From Streptomyces sp. NBC_00287 (GTDB taxonomy: Bacteria; Actinomycetota; Actinomycetes; Streptomycetales; Streptomycetaceae), in the NCBI RefSeq assembly GCF_036173105.1, contig NZ_CP108053.1, positions 2,232,001 through 2,296,000 on the forward strand: DNA of 64,000 nucleotides, in the 5' to 3' direction. The notes under the pieces are model-generated. The model was given only the letters and a program-made list of their open reading frames with translations. It had not been told where the DNA came from and searched no databases. Shown piece by piece: positions 27,120 to 36,274 of this stretch; positions within the stretch are counted from its first letter, which is position 1, and each line of letters starts with the position of its first letter. The position numbers and the translations under genes were made by a program.

Positions 27120-27134
27120 CCGGGCCTCGTCGGC

Positions 27135-28664
27135 TCAGCGCTCCAGCGCGCCGTTGAACCTGCGCGGCAGGCCGAGCGGGTTGCCGTCCCGCAGCTCCGG
27201 CGGCAGCAGCGCCTCGGGCGCACCCTGGTACACCACCGGGCGCAGCCACCGCTCGATGGCCGTACCGCCGACGGACGTGGACGTGGAGGTGGTCGCCGGG
27301 TAGGGACCGCCGTGGTGCTGGGCCGGGGCCACGGCGACGCCGGTCGGCCAGCCGTTCACCAGGACGCGTCCGGCGAGCGGCGTCAGCTCCGCGAGCAGCT
27401 CGGGCCCGCGTCCCTCGCCCGCCGCCTCCTCCGACGACAGATGAACCGTCGCCGTGAGGTTTCCGGGCAGCCGCGACAGCACCGCCTTCGCCTCGGCCTC
27501 GTCCTCGTAGCGCACGACGACCGTGACGGGCCCGAAGCACTCCTCCAGCAGCAGGTCGTGCGCGCCCTCCGCCGCCAGCTTCTCGGCCGGCACGGTCAGG
27601 AAGCCCGCGCTGACGGTGTGCTCACCGCCCGCCCCCGGCGTCACGGGCGACTCCACCTCGGGCAGTTCCGTGCGCTCGGCGACGCCGGCGATGAAGTTGT
27701 CCCGCATCCGGTGGTCGAGCAGCACGCCCGCGTCGGTGTCACTGACCGCGTCCGTGAGGGACTTCAGCAGCCGGTCTCCGGAGGCCCCGGCGGGCGCCAG
27801 TACCAGACCCGGCTTCACACAGAACTGCCCGACACCCATGGTCATCGAGCCCGCGAGCCCGGTACCGATGGCCTCCGCCCGCTCGGCGGCCGCGGCCTCC
27901 GTGATGAGCACCGGGTTCAGCGATCCCAGCTCGCCGTGGAACGGGATCGGCGCCGGCCGCGCCGCAGCCGCGTCGAAGAGGGCCCGCCCGCCGCGTACCG
28001 AACCGGTGAAGCCGGCCGCGGAGACCAGCGGATGCCTGATCAGCTCGATGCCCGCCTCGAAGCCGTGGACCAGGCCGACGACGCCCTCGGGGATGCCGTG
28101 CTCGGCGGCGGCCATACGCAGGACCTTGGCGACCAGCTCGGACAGACCCGGGTGGTCCGGGTGGGCCTTGACGACGACCGGGCAGCCCGCGGCCAGCGCG
28201 CTCGCGGTGTCGCCGCCCGCGACCGAGAAGGCGAAGGGGAAGTTGGAGGCGGAGTAGACGGCGACGACGCCGAGCGGCACCTTGTAGCGGCGCAGGTCGG
28301 GGATCGGCGGGGTCGCGGTGTCGTCGGGGTGGTTGATGACGACGTCCAGGAACGCGCCCTCGTCGACGATGCCCGCGAAGGCCCGCAACTGGTAGCAGGT
28401 GCGGGCGAGTTCACCGGTCAGCCGGACGGGGCCGAGCGCGGTCTCGGCGTCGGCGGCCTCGACGAGCTGGTCCTTGGCGGCCTCGAGACGCTCCGCCGCG
28501 GTGCGCAGGAAGGCCGCGCGCACCGTCCGGTCGGTGAGGGCGCCGCGCGCCTCCTGCGCGGCGCGGACGGTGGCGTCCACCTCCTGGGCTGTGGCCTCCA
28601 CCGCAACCTGCTCGCGCTGCTTCCCGGTTCGGGGGTCGACACTCCAGACTGGTGCTGCTGCCAC
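27135..28664 (-). CDS. Aldehyde dehydrogenase, probable alpha-ketoglutaric semialdehyde dehydrogenase
   Basis: 509 residues from GTG 28664 with GGAGGG seven bases before it. ALDH fold: VYSASNFPFAFSVAGGDTAS, catalytic Glu in FHGELGSLNPVLI, catalytic Cys in GVGQFCVKPGLVLAP and terminal WPTGVAVAPAQHHGGPYPAT. The latter two are typical of the NADP-type 2,5-dioxovalerate dehydrogenase group that finishes oxidative pentose and hexarate breakdown by making 2-oxoglutarate. An IclR regulator is divergent. The IlvD/Edd and DHDPS-family genes at 57.9-60.6 kb could feed it. Exact substrate is inferred from family. Confidence 0.88.
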   Translation of the reverse strand: MAAAPVWSVDPRTGKQREQVAVEATAQEVDATVRAAQEARGALTDRTVRAAFLRTAAERLEAAKDQLVEAADAETALGPVRLTGELARTCYQLRAFAGIVDEGAFLDVVINHPDDTATPPIPDLRRYKVPLGVVAVYSASNFPFAFSVAGGDTASALAAGCPVVVKAHPDHPGLSELVAKVLRMAAAEHGIPEGVVGLVHGFEAGIELIRHPLVSAAGFTGSVRGGRALFDAAAARPAPIPFHGELGSLNPVLITEAAAAERAEAIGTGLAGSMTMGVGQFCVKPGLVLAPAGASGDRLLKSLTDAVSDTDAGVLLDHRMRDNFIAGVAERTELPEVESPVTPGAGGEHTVSAGFLTVPAEKLAAEGAHDLLLEECFGPVTVVVRYEDEAEAKAVLSRLPGNLTATVHLSSEEAAGEGRGPELLAELTPLAGRVLVNGWPTGVAVAPAQHHGGPYPATTSTSTSVGGTAIERWLRPVVYQGAPEALLPPELRDGNPLGLPRRFNGALER

Positions 28665-28717
28665 CGCGGGTCCCTCCACACATGTATTGCCGCAGTACGG
28701 GGTCATTCACCAGGGTT

Positions 28718-28733
28718 GTTCGATATACTGAAC
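28718..28733. promoter_or_regulatory. Probable IclR operator between the ALDH and iclR genes
   Basis: GTTCGATATACTGAAC, an interrupted palindrome with GTTC/GAAC arms and six of eight paired positions matching. It lies in the 129-base divergent gap, 54 bases from the ALDH start and 60 bases before the IclR start. Position and AT-rich centre fit an IclR-family site controlling both genes. Confidence 0.55.
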
Positions 28734-28793
28734 GCTGTCTCTCATGGTGAACTGTTGGAGAGTATTTCCCGTCGAACGAAGGGGTCAAGGGCG

Positions 28794-29567
28794 ATGTCGG
28801 CTGGCGAGACGGGGGGCGGGGCGCAGGTCAAGTCCGCGGTACGGACGGTTGAACTGCTCGAATACTTCGCCGGACGCCCAGGTATGCACTCCCTCGCGGC
28901 GGTCCAGGAGGCCGTCGGCTATCCCAAGTCCAGCCTGTACATGCTGCTGCGCACGCTGGTGGAACTGGGCTGGGTGGAGACCGACGCGACGGGCACGCGG
29001 TACGGCATCGGGGTGCGGGCGCTGCTGGTCGGTACGTCGTACATCGACGGCGACGAGGTGGTCGCGGCGGCGCGTCCGACGCTGGACCGGCTGTCGGACG
29101 ACACGACGGAGACGATCCACCTGGCGCGTCTGGACGGCACGAACGTGGTCTACCTGGCCACCCGACAGTCCCAGCACTATCTGCGCCCCTTCACGCGCGT
29201 GGGCCGCCGGCTCCCCGCCCACTCGACGTCCCTCGGCAAGGCGCTGCTGAGCACGTACACGGACGAACAGGTCCGCAAGATGCTCCCCGAGACGCTCCCG
29301 GCGCTGACCGAGAACACGATCACGGACCGCGAGAAGCTCATCGACGAGCTCCACCAGGTCCGCGAGCAGGGCTTCGCGGTGGACCGCGAGGAGAACACCC
29401 TGGGCCTGCGCTGCTTCGGCGTCGCGATCCCCTACCGCACCCCGGCCCGCGACGCGATCAGCTGCTCGGTCCCGGTGGCCCGCCTGACCCCGGCTCACGA
29501 ACAGATGGTGAAGGACGCGCTGTTCGACGCGCGGGACCGACTGACACTGGCGACACGGAGGCTCTGA
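28794..29567 (+). CDS. IclR-family transcriptional regulator
   Basis: 257 residues from ATG 28794 (MSAGETGGGAQVKSAVRTVE) with AAGGG before it; the frame is open far upstream but that is antisense to the ALDH. N-terminal winged HTH (VELLEYFAGRPGMHSLAAVQ, YPKSSLYMLLRTLVELGWVE) and C-terminal effector domain (THLARL-like TIHLARLDGTNVVYLATRQS, LPAHSTSLGKALLSTYTDEQ, ENTLGLRCFGVAIPYRTPAR). KdgR-like regulators of sugar-acid genes are in this family. Divergent to the semialdehyde dehydrogenase, so that gene is the likely target. A GNAT gene follows after five bases. Confidence 0.93.
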   Translation: MSAGETGGGAQVKSAVRTVELLEYFAGRPGMHSLAAVQEAVGYPKSSLYMLLRTLVELGWVETDATGTRYGIGVRALLVGTSYIDGDEVVAAARPTLDRLSDDTTETIHLARLDGTNVVYLATRQSQHYLRPFTRVGRRLPAHSTSLGKALLSTYTDEQVRKMLPETLPALTENTITDREKLIDELHQVREQGFAVDREENTLGLRCFGVAIPYRTPARDAISCSVPVARLTPAHEQMVKDALFDARDRLTLATRRL

Positions 29568-29572
29568 CCGAT

Positions 29573-30046
29573 ATGCACATCGCACTGCGCGAGGTCCACG
29601 ACAGCGATCTGCCGGTCTTCTTCCGGCAGATGAACGACCCGGAGGCGCTGCACATGGCGGCCTTCACCGCGAAGGATCCGGCCGACCGGGACGCCTTCGA
29701 CGCCCACTGGAAGCGGATCCGGTCCTCGGCCGGCGTCCTCAACCGTACGGTCCTGGCGGACGGTGACGTGGTGGGGCACGCGGCGGTGTACGGGGAGCCG
29801 GGCGAGCGCGAGGTCACGTATTGGATCGACCGGGCGTACTGGGGCCGCGGCATCGCTACGGCCGCGCTGCGGGCCCTTCTCACGGAGGTGCCGGAGCGCC
29901 CGCTCCATGCCCGGGCGGCGGCGGACAACGCGGGGTCGGTGCGGGTCCTGGAAAAGTGCGGCTTCCGGGTCGGCGGACACGACAGGGGGTTCGCGAACGC
30001 GCGCGGCGAGGAGATCGACGAGCTGGTGCTGACGCTGGAGGGCTGA
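29573..30046 (+). CDS. GNAT family N-acetyltransferase
   Basis: 157 residues, RimJ/RimL-like (MHIALREVHDSDLPVFFRQM). The acetyl-CoA loop is in AYWGRGIATAALRALL and the C-terminal ADNAGSVRVLEKCGFR is typical. ATG start five bases after the iclR stop, so it is probably co-transcribed with the regulator. Substrate not predictable. Confidence 0.9.
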   Translation: MHIALREVHDSDLPVFFRQMNDPEALHMAAFTAKDPADRDAFDAHWKRIRSSAGVLNRTVLADGDVVGHAAVYGEPGEREVTYWIDRAYWGRGIATAALRALLTEVPERPLHARAAADNAGSVRVLEKCGFRVGGHDRGFANARGEEIDELVLTLEG

Positions 30047-30127
30047 GCGGGATCTCCCCCGTCCGGCGGAGAAGGATCGTCGCCGTGCAGGAGGTGCCCG
30101 GCGCCGCCCTCGCGAGAGCGTGGACGC

Positions 30128-31111
30128 ATGACGCAGTCACTCCTCGCCCAGCCCGGTGGCGCTCTCGCCCCCTCCCGTCCGCGTGCGCTGCTGCGGACCG
30201 TCGCCGTCGTGTCCTGTCTGCCGTATCTCGGGCTGAAGGTCGCCTGGCTGTCGGGGAGCGAGATCGGGATCCCCGAGGGCAGCTCCCTGCTGGAGCACCG
30301 GTCCGCCGTGGCCGTCGCCAACGGCGTCACCCTGCTGATGGACGCCTGCGTGATCGTGCTCGCGCTGGTGCTGACCCGGCCCTGGGGGCTGCGGGTGCCG
30401 GCCTGGCTGCTGGCGGGACCGGTCTGGGTCGCCACCGGGCTGCTCTCGCCGATCATGACCGGGTTCCCGCTCCAGCTCCTGGTGAAGCTGTTCGGCGGCA
30501 CAGTGAACTCCGACGACACCGGGGACGAACCCTTCCTCCACGACTGGGTGTTCGGGGTCGTGTACGGCGGTTTTATCGTGCAGGGGCTCGCGCTCGGGAC
30601 GCTCTTCGCGCTGTACGCCCGCGACCGCTGGGGTCATCTGTGGCGGGGCCGGGTGTGGGAGCTGCCGCGTGCCTCGGCCGGCCCTGTCCAGCGCACCCTC
30701 GCGGTGGCGGCCGCCGTGGTGGCCCTGTTCCCGCTCGCCCTGCATCTGCTGTGGGCCTGCGGTGCCACCGTCGGCCTCGACGAGGGCCACACCACCGACT
30801 TCCAGGTCCTGCGAGCCCTGGACGCCCTCTTCCTCCTCGCGTCCGTCTGCGGCGCCCTGCTGCTCGCCTTCCGACGCGCCCCGGTACTGCCCGTCAAGGT
30901 CCCGCTCGCCCTGACCTGGGTCGGCTCCGGCGCCGCCGCCTGCTGGGGAGCATGGCTGACGCTGGCCTCCCTCATCGTCACCGACGACAGCCCCACGCAC
31001 CTGATGAACCTCGCCTACGCTGGCCAGATGATCACCGGCATCCTGGCGGCCGCCGTAGGGGCCCACTTCCTCATGGAGCGGTCCGCCGTCCTCCCCCGGC
31101 GCCGCGTGTGA
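30128..31111 (+). CDS. Multi-spanning membrane protein of unknown function
   Basis: 327 residues with about eight hydrophobic spans (for example TLLMDACVIVLALVLTRPWG, WLLAGPVWVATGLLSPIMTG, VVALFPLALHLLWACGA, AGQMITGILAAAVGAHFLME). No recognised domain. Its stop overlaps the GTG of the histidine kinase gene by four bases, and a response regulator follows, so it may be the sensory or cargo part of a three-gene signalling unit. Function otherwise unknown. Confidence 0.8.
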   Translation: MTQSLLAQPGGALAPSRPRALLRTVAVVSCLPYLGLKVAWLSGSEIGIPEGSSLLEHRSAVAVANGVTLLMDACVIVLALVLTRPWGLRVPAWLLAGPVWVATGLLSPIMTGFPLQLLVKLFGGTVNSDDTGDEPFLHDWVFGVVYGGFIVQGLALGTLFALYARDRWGHLWRGRVWELPRASAGPVQRTLAVAAAVVALFPLALHLLWACGATVGLDEGHTTDFQVLRALDALFLLASVCGALLLAFRRAPVLPVKVPLALTWVGSGAAACWGAWLTLASLIVTDDSPTHLMNLAYAGQMITGILAAAVGAHFLMERSAVLPRRRV

Positions 31112-32370
31112 GGGAGTTCGCCCGGTTCCTTTTCGGGCGGCGGACGCGCCGACGGTGGATCCATCTGATCCTCGGCGGCGCGCTCGCCATGCCGTATGTC
31201 TTCGTCGGCCAGATCATCGTGGGACCGGCCCTCGACTCGCGCTATGTCTTCGCCGACATCCGCGCTCAGCTCCTGTCGTTCGCCGTCGGGCTGCCCCTCG
31301 CCGCCCTCACCGCCGCGCTGTTCCCGCTGACCCGCTCGCTGGAGGCGGGTGCGGTGCGCTCGCTGTGCGGGGTCGACGCGGAGCGGCTCTCCTACTCCCC
31401 CGCGCGGAGCCGGGTGGCGAAGCGGCGCTCGGCTGCCTGGTTCACGCTCCATCTCGGGTTCGGCGGGATCATCTCCGGGATGTCGCTGGCGGTGCCGCCG
31501 CTCGCCGGGGTGCTGATCGCGCTGCCCGTCGTGGCCGTGTTCAGCGACGGCCTGCTCGGACTGCCCGCGGCCTGGGACCGGCCCTGGGTGCTGGCGCTGA
31601 TGCCGTTCGCGGGCGCGGCCTTTCTGGTCGCCCTCGCCGCGTGCGCGGCCGCCGCGGGCACCCTGCTCGCCCGCTGGGCCCCGACGCTGCTCGGCCCCAC
31701 CCCCGAGGACCGGCTCGCGGCGGCCGAGGCGCGCGCCGCCGATCTCGCCGTACGCAACCGGCTGGCACGCGAGCTGCACGACTCCGTCGGACACGCCCTG
31801 AGCGCGGTCACCCTCCAGGCGAGTGCGGCCCGCCGAGTCCTCGACAGCGACCCGGAGTTCGTCCGGGAGGCCCTCGCTGCGATCGAGGACACCACCCGGC
31901 GGACGGTCGGTGAACTCGACGCCGTCCTCGGGGTGTTGCGGGAGGGCGACGCGCCCGGCACCGCGCCCGCGCCGACGCTTGTCGCCGATCTCGACGGTCT
32001 GCTGCGCCGTACCAAGGCCGGCGGACTGCGCGTCACCGCCTCCGTCGACGCCGACCCGGAGGCGCTGGCGCCGGTGCTGTCCCGGGAGGCGTACCGGATT
32101 GTGCAGGAGGGGCTGAGCAACGCCCTGAAGCACGCGGGCGACCAGGTGACGGTTTCCTTGCGGATCGGGATTGCGGACGGCCACCTGGAGATCACTCTGG
32201 AGAACCCCCTCACCAGCGCATCCCCCTGCCGTCCCGGCGGCGGCCACGGCCTGCGCGGCATCGCGGACCGGGCCCGGCTGCTGGGCGGCACGGTGGCGGC
32301 GGGGGCCGAGGCGGGCACCTGGCGCCTCCATGTGCGCCTCCCCATAAAGGGACCCACAAGCCCCCGATGA
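31108..32370 (+). CDS. NarL-type sensor histidine kinase
   Basis: 420 residues from GTG 31108, set by the four-base overlap with the preceding membrane-protein stop. Four or more N-terminal spans (IHLILGGALAMPYVFVGQII, LLSFAVGLPLAALTAALF, GVLIALPVVAVFSDGLLGLP, GAAFLVALAACAAAAGTLL), then the HisKA_3 box RNRLARELHDSVGHALSAVT with phospho-His, and HATPase with YRIVQEGLSNALKHAGDQV and GHGLRGIADRARLLGGTV. Short sensor loops suggest membrane-embedded sensing. The response regulator is 31 bases downstream. Confidence 0.93.
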   Translation: MREFARFLFGRRTRRRWIHLILGGALAMPYVFVGQIIVGPALDSRYVFADIRAQLLSFAVGLPLAALTAALFPLTRSLEAGAVRSLCGVDAERLSYSPARSRVAKRRSAAWFTLHLGFGGIISGMSLAVPPLAGVLIALPVVAVFSDGLLGLPAAWDRPWVLALMPFAGAAFLVALAACAAAAGTLLARWAPTLLGPTPEDRLAAAEARAADLAVRNRLARELHDSVGHALSAVTLQASAARRVLDSDPEFVREALAAIEDTTRRTVGELDAVLGVLREGDAPGTAPAPTLVADLDGLLRRTKAGGLRVTASVDADPEALAPVLSREAYRIVQEGLSNALKHAGDQVTVSLRIGIADGHLEITLENPLTSASPCRPGGGHGLRGIADRARLLGGTVAAGAEAGTWRLHVRLPIKGPTSPR

Positions 32371-32401
32371 GCCACCGACGAGCGCCGATGAAAGGACCCG
32401 C

Positions 32402-33064
32402 ATGACCTCCCGCCCACCCGTCCGGATCGTCCTCGCCGACGACGAGCGCATGGTCCGCACCGCCCTGCGCGCCATCCTCTCCGCCGAGCCGGACCTGACG
32501 GTCGTCGGCGAGGCGGCGACCGGCGCGGAGGCGGTGTCCGTCGTACGGGAGCAGGCCCCGGACGTCGTCCTCATGGACGTCCGAATGCCGGAGATCGACG
32601 GCATCCGCGCCACCGAGCAGATCCTCGCCACGCTCGCCGAACCGCCCCGCATCATCGTGGTCACCACCTTCGAGAACGACTCCTATGTGTACGACGCCCT
32701 GCGCGCCGGAGCCGCCGGGTTCCTGCTCAAGCGGGCCGACGCCGACGCCCTGGTGCAGGCGGTACGGCTGATCGCGCGCAGCGACACCCTGCTGTTCCCG
32801 GCGGCCGTCCGCACCCTCGCGGCCGAGCACGCGCGCGCGTACCCGACGCCGCCGCCCTGGGTGGCGAGGCTCACCGGCCGGGAGAGCGAGGTACTGCGGC
32901 TGATGGCGTGCGGGCTGACCAACGCGGAGATCGCCGAGCGCATGGCGGTCGGTCAGGCCACCGTGAAGTCGCATGTCGCGGCCGTCCTGGCGAAGACCGG
33001 GACCCGGGACCGTACCCAGGCGGTGATCGCGGCGTACGAGGCCGGTTTCATGAACACCCGATGA
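32402..33064 (+). CDS. NarL/LuxR-type response regulator
   Basis: 220 residues. Receiver RIVLADDERMVRTALRAI, phospho-Asp in DVVLMDVRMPEIDGIRA, Thr/Lys switch in VVTTFENDSYVYDAL and GFLLKRADADALV. LuxR HTH: LTGRESEVLRLMACGLTNAE, GQATVKSHVAAVLAKTGTRD. Partner of the kinase just upstream. 54 bases separate it from the PBP gene, which could be in the same transcript. Confidence 0.93.
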   Translation: MTSRPPVRIVLADDERMVRTALRAILSAEPDLTVVGEAATGAEAVSVVREQAPDVVLMDVRMPEIDGIRATEQILATLAEPPRIIVVTTFENDSYVYDALRAGAAGFLLKRADADALVQAVRLIARSDTLLFPAAVRTLAAEHARAYPTPPPWVARLTGRESEVLRLMACGLTNAEIAERMAVGQATVKSHVAAVLAKTGTRDRTQAVIAAYEAGFMNTR

Positions 33065-33118
33065 GAAAAGCCACGCAAGGGAACGATTCGCCCCGGCCCG
33101 CTCGTCCTGACGGGTGCG

Positions 33119-34573
33119 ATGAACAAGACGATCAGGCGCGCTTCGGTCTTCACGCTGCTCATGGTGCTGGCCCTGCTGGTCAGGGCCACCTGGGTGCAGT
33201 TCTACGAGGGCCAGGCGCTCGCGGGCGACAACGACAATCGGCGGAACGCGATCGAGACGTACGCGGCACCGCTCGGGAACATCATCGTGGCCGGTGACTC
33301 GATCACCGGCTCGGCACGGACGAAGGGCAGCGACCTCGCGTACAAACGCACGTACACCGACGGCGAGTTGTACGCCGCGGTGACGGGCTATGCCTCGCAG
33401 GCCTATTCGGCCACCCAGCTGGAGGGCATTTACCAGGACGTCCTCAACGGCACGGATACCCAGCTGAAGACGCCCCTGGACACGGTCACCGGCAAGCGGG
33501 CGGATCCGGGCAATGTGGTCACGACGATCGACCCGGCTGTGCAGAAGGCTGCGTACGAGGCGCTCGGCGACAAGAAGGGCGCCGCGGTCGCGATCGATCC
33601 GACGACCGGGCAGATCCTGGCGGTCGTGTCGACGCCGTCGTACGACCCCTCCTCGCTCACCGACGCGAACACCGCGGGTGACGCCTGGAAGACGCTGACG
33701 AAGGACTCCGACAAGCCGCTGACCAACCGTGCGCTGCGCCAGCCGCTGCCGCCGGGGTCGACGTTCAAGCTGGTCGTGGCGGCGGCCGCGCTGGAGGACG
33801 GGCTGTACTCGTCGGTGGACGAGAAGACGGTCAGCCCGGACCCGTACACGCTGCCCGGCACGTCGACGGTGCTGCGGAACGAGAACACCTCCGCGCCCTG
33901 CGAGAACGCCACGATCCGTACGGCGCTGCAGTACTCGTGCAACAACGTCTTCGCGAAGATGGCCTACGACCTGGGCCAGGACAAGGTGAAGGCGATGGCC
34001 GAGAAGTTCGGCTTCAACGACGAGACGCAGGACGTGCCGGTGCGCGCGTACGCCAGCGTGTACCCCTCCGGCATGGACGACGCGCAGACCGCGCTGACCG
34101 GTATCGGCCAGTTCGATGTCACGGCGACGCCGTTGCAGATGGCCATGGTGTCGGCGGCCATTGCGAACGGCGGCAAGCTGGTGTCGCCGCACATGGTGTC
34201 GCAGGTGACCGATGGCGGCGGCGATGTCCTGCAGGACTATGACTCCGACGCGGACACGAAGGAGATCGTCAGCTCCTCGACGGCCGAGCAGTTGCAGTCG
34301 GCGATGGAGACGGTGGTCGAGGAGGGCACCGGGACGAACGCGCAGATCTCGGGCGCGACGGTGGGCGGCAAGACGGGCACGGCCCAGCACGGCGAGAACA
34401 ACAGCAAGACGCCGTATGCCTGGTTCACGTCGTACGCGAAGTCCGACACCAACGGCAAGGAGGTGGCCGTGGCGGTGATGGTGGAGCAGTCCGACGCCGC
34501 CCGCTCCGAGGTGAGTGGTAACGGGCTGGCGGCGCCGGTGGCCAAGGCGACGATGCAGGCGGCGCTCGACTGA
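33119..34573 (+). CDS. Class B penicillin-binding protein (PbpA-like transpeptidase)
   Basis: 484 residues. One N-terminal membrane anchor (ASVFTLLMVLALLVRATWVQ), a dimerisation domain (NRRNAIETYAAPLGNIIVAG), then a transpeptidase with the three active-site motifs: S214-T-F-K, S273-C-N, and K418-T-G. It cross-links peptidoglycan outside the membrane. PbpA relatives usually sit beside a RodA/FtsW gene; here there is none, so it is an orphan paralogue, like what I recall as SCO1875. The stop is one base from the convergent permease stop. Confidence 0.93.
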   Translation: MNKTIRRASVFTLLMVLALLVRATWVQFYEGQALAGDNDNRRNAIETYAAPLGNIIVAGDSITGSARTKGSDLAYKRTYTDGELYAAVTGYASQAYSATQLEGIYQDVLNGTDTQLKTPLDTVTGKRADPGNVVTTIDPAVQKAAYEALGDKKGAAVAIDPTTGQILAVVSTPSYDPSSLTDANTAGDAWKTLTKDSDKPLTNRALRQPLPPGSTFKLVVAAAALEDGLYSSVDEKTVSPDPYTLPGTSTVLRNENTSAPCENATIRTALQYSCNNVFAKMAYDLGQDKVKAMAEKFGFNDETQDVPVRAYASVYPSGMDDAQTALTGIGQFDVTATPLQMAMVSAAIANGGKLVSPHMVSQVTDGGGDVLQDYDSDADTKEIVSSSTAEQLQSAMETVVEEGTGTNAQISGATVGGKTGTAQHGENNSKTPYAWFTSYAKSDTNGKEVAVAVMVEQSDAARSEVSGNGLAAPVAKATMQAALD

Positions 34574-34574
34574 G

Positions 34575-36026
34575 CTACTTCACGCCGAGGATCTGCTCGA
34601 TCGGGTCGATCGCGAAGTACACCAGGAACAGCGCCGAGGTCCCCCACAGCAGCCAGTGGACCTCCTTCGCCTTGCCCAGCACCGCCTTGATGACGACGTA
34701 CGCGACGAAGCCCGCCCCGATGCCGTTCGTGATGGAGTAGGTGAACGGCATCACGGCGATCGTCAGGAACGCCGGGATGGCGATCTCGTACTTGTCCCAG
34801 TCGATGTGCTTGACCTGCGTCATCATCAGGAACCCGACGGCGACGAGGGCGGGCGCGGCGGCCTGGAGCGGGACGATGGTGAGCAGCGGAGTCAGGAACA
34901 GGGCGAGGGCGAACAGACCGCCCGTGACCAGGTTCGAGAAGCCCGTGCGCGAACCCTCGCCGACGCCCGCCGCCGACTCGATGTAGGAGGTCGCGGAGGA
35001 CGAGGAGGCCGCGCCGCCCGCGACGGCGGCCGCGCCGTCGATGAGCAGGACCTTGCCGAGGTCCGGGACCTTGCCCTCCTCGTCCAGCAGACCGGCCTCC
35101 GCGCTGATGCCGACGACCGTGCCCATGGTGTCGAAGAAGTCGGAGAGCACCAGGGTGAAGACGAGCAGTACGACGGTGATGACGGTGGTCTCACCGAACG
35201 CGCCGAACAGGCTGAACTGGCCGATCAGTCCGAAGTCGGGGGTGTCGACCAGCTTGTCCGGCCACTCGGGCGTGGTCAGGCCCCAGGCCTTGATGTCGGC
35301 GATCGAGTTGATGACGAGCGCGAGCAGCGTCATGACGACGATGCTGATCAGGATCGCGCCCTTGACCTTGCGGGCGAGCAGACCGATCGTCAGCAGCACG
35401 CCCAGGCAGAAGACCAGGATCGGCCAGCCGGTGAGACTTCCGGTGCCCCCGAGCTGCACCGGAACCGTGGTGTTCGCCGCGTCCGGGATCCGGCTGACGA
35501 AGCCGGCGTCGACGAACCCGATGAAGGCGATGAACAGACCGATGCCGACGCTGATCGCCTGCTTGAGCGGCTGTGGGATGGCGTGCATGACGGCCTCGCG
35601 CAGCCCGGTGACCACCAACACGCAGATCAGCAGGCCTTCGAGGACGACCAGGCCCATCGCGTCGTCCCAGCTCATCAGCGGGGCGATCTGGAAGGCGACG
35701 ACGGCGTTCAGGCCGAGCCCCGCGGCGAGCGCGAGGGGGAGGTTGCCGCCGACGCCCATGATGATCGTCATGACGGCGGCCACCAGGGCGGTGGCGGTGG
35801 TGAGTTGGACCGGGTCGAGGGTCTCGCCGAACTTGTCCTTCGCGCTGCCGAGGATGATCGGATTCAGGACAAGGATGTAGGCCATCGTGAAGAACGTGGC
35901 GAAGCCGCCGCGTATCTCACGGCCGAAGTTGGACCCCCGTTCGGAGATCTTGAAGAAGCGGTCGACACTGCTCACGGCTGGAGGCGGGCCCCCTGGCCGG
36001 TCGACGGTCTTCTGGCTCTCGGACAT
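34575..36026 (-). CDS. AzgA-type purine (adenine/guanine/hypoxanthine) permease
   Basis: 483 residues with about 12-14 spans; NCS2-like transporters of the AzgA branch. Hallmarks: SNFGREIRGGFATFFTMAYI, GLGLNAVVAFQIAPL, the substrate-binding stretch LSDFFDTMGTVVGISAEAGL, and SSSSATSYIESAAGVGEGSR. Takes up purine bases with protons. ATG start with AAGGAG nine bases upstream. Monocistronic. No purine riboswitch-like leader is evident in the 248-base divergent gap. Confidence 0.93.
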   Translation of the reverse strand: MSESQKTVDRPGGPPPAVSSVDRFFKISERGSNFGREIRGGFATFFTMAYILVLNPIILGSAKDKFGETLDPVQLTTATALVAAVMTIIMGVGGNLPLALAAGLGLNAVVAFQIAPLMSWDDAMGLVVLEGLLICVLVVTGLREAVMHAIPQPLKQAISVGIGLFIAFIGFVDAGFVSRIPDAANTTVPVQLGGTGSLTGWPILVFCLGVLLTIGLLARKVKGAILISIVVMTLLALVINSIADIKAWGLTTPEWPDKLVDTPDFGLIGQFSLFGAFGETTVITVVLLVFTLVLSDFFDTMGTVVGISAEAGLLDEEGKVPDLGKVLLIDGAAAVAGGAASSSSATSYIESAAGVGEGSRTGFSNLVTGGLFALALFLTPLLTIVPLQAAAPALVAVGFLMMTQVKHIDWDKYEIAIPAFLTIAVMPFTYSITNGIGAGFVAYVVIKAVLGKAKEVHWLLWGTSALFLVYFAIDPIEQILGVK

Positions 36027-36150
36027 GACTGGTGCTCCTTGTTGCCTGAATGATCGGTGTGCGGATGCTGGCTGGATTGTTCCCGTGTTGAACCCGTCTC
36101 AGGTTTTCCCCGTGTTACGGAATCAGGCCTGCTCACGTGCGATGGGCCAC

Positions 36151-36170
36151 ACGTTGTTCGAAGCCCCGTA
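36151..36170. promoter_or_regulatory. GTTCG/CGAAC inverted repeat in the azgA-sigma gap
   Basis: In the 248-base gap between the permease and the sigma gene, GTTCG and CGAAC arms are separated by ten bases. About 20 bases further towards the sigma gene lies TACGCT, which could be a -10 box with GAACC about 17 bases before it, resembling an ECF-type promoter. All of this is tentative. Confidence 0.25.
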
Positions 36171-36274
36171 CGAACCATGTATTCGATCACTGCTACGCTT
36201 CCGCACCTCGACCGGAAGATCGCCGGACGATCACATGTCATTCACATGCCACACTCAGGCAGGAGAGACCGCCC

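Noticed and set aside
34515..36053. 512-codon + strand frame opposite the purine permease
   Set aside because: Asp/Glu/Arg/Gln-rich shadow of a membrane-protein gene; it has no sensible hydrophobic or domain pattern.
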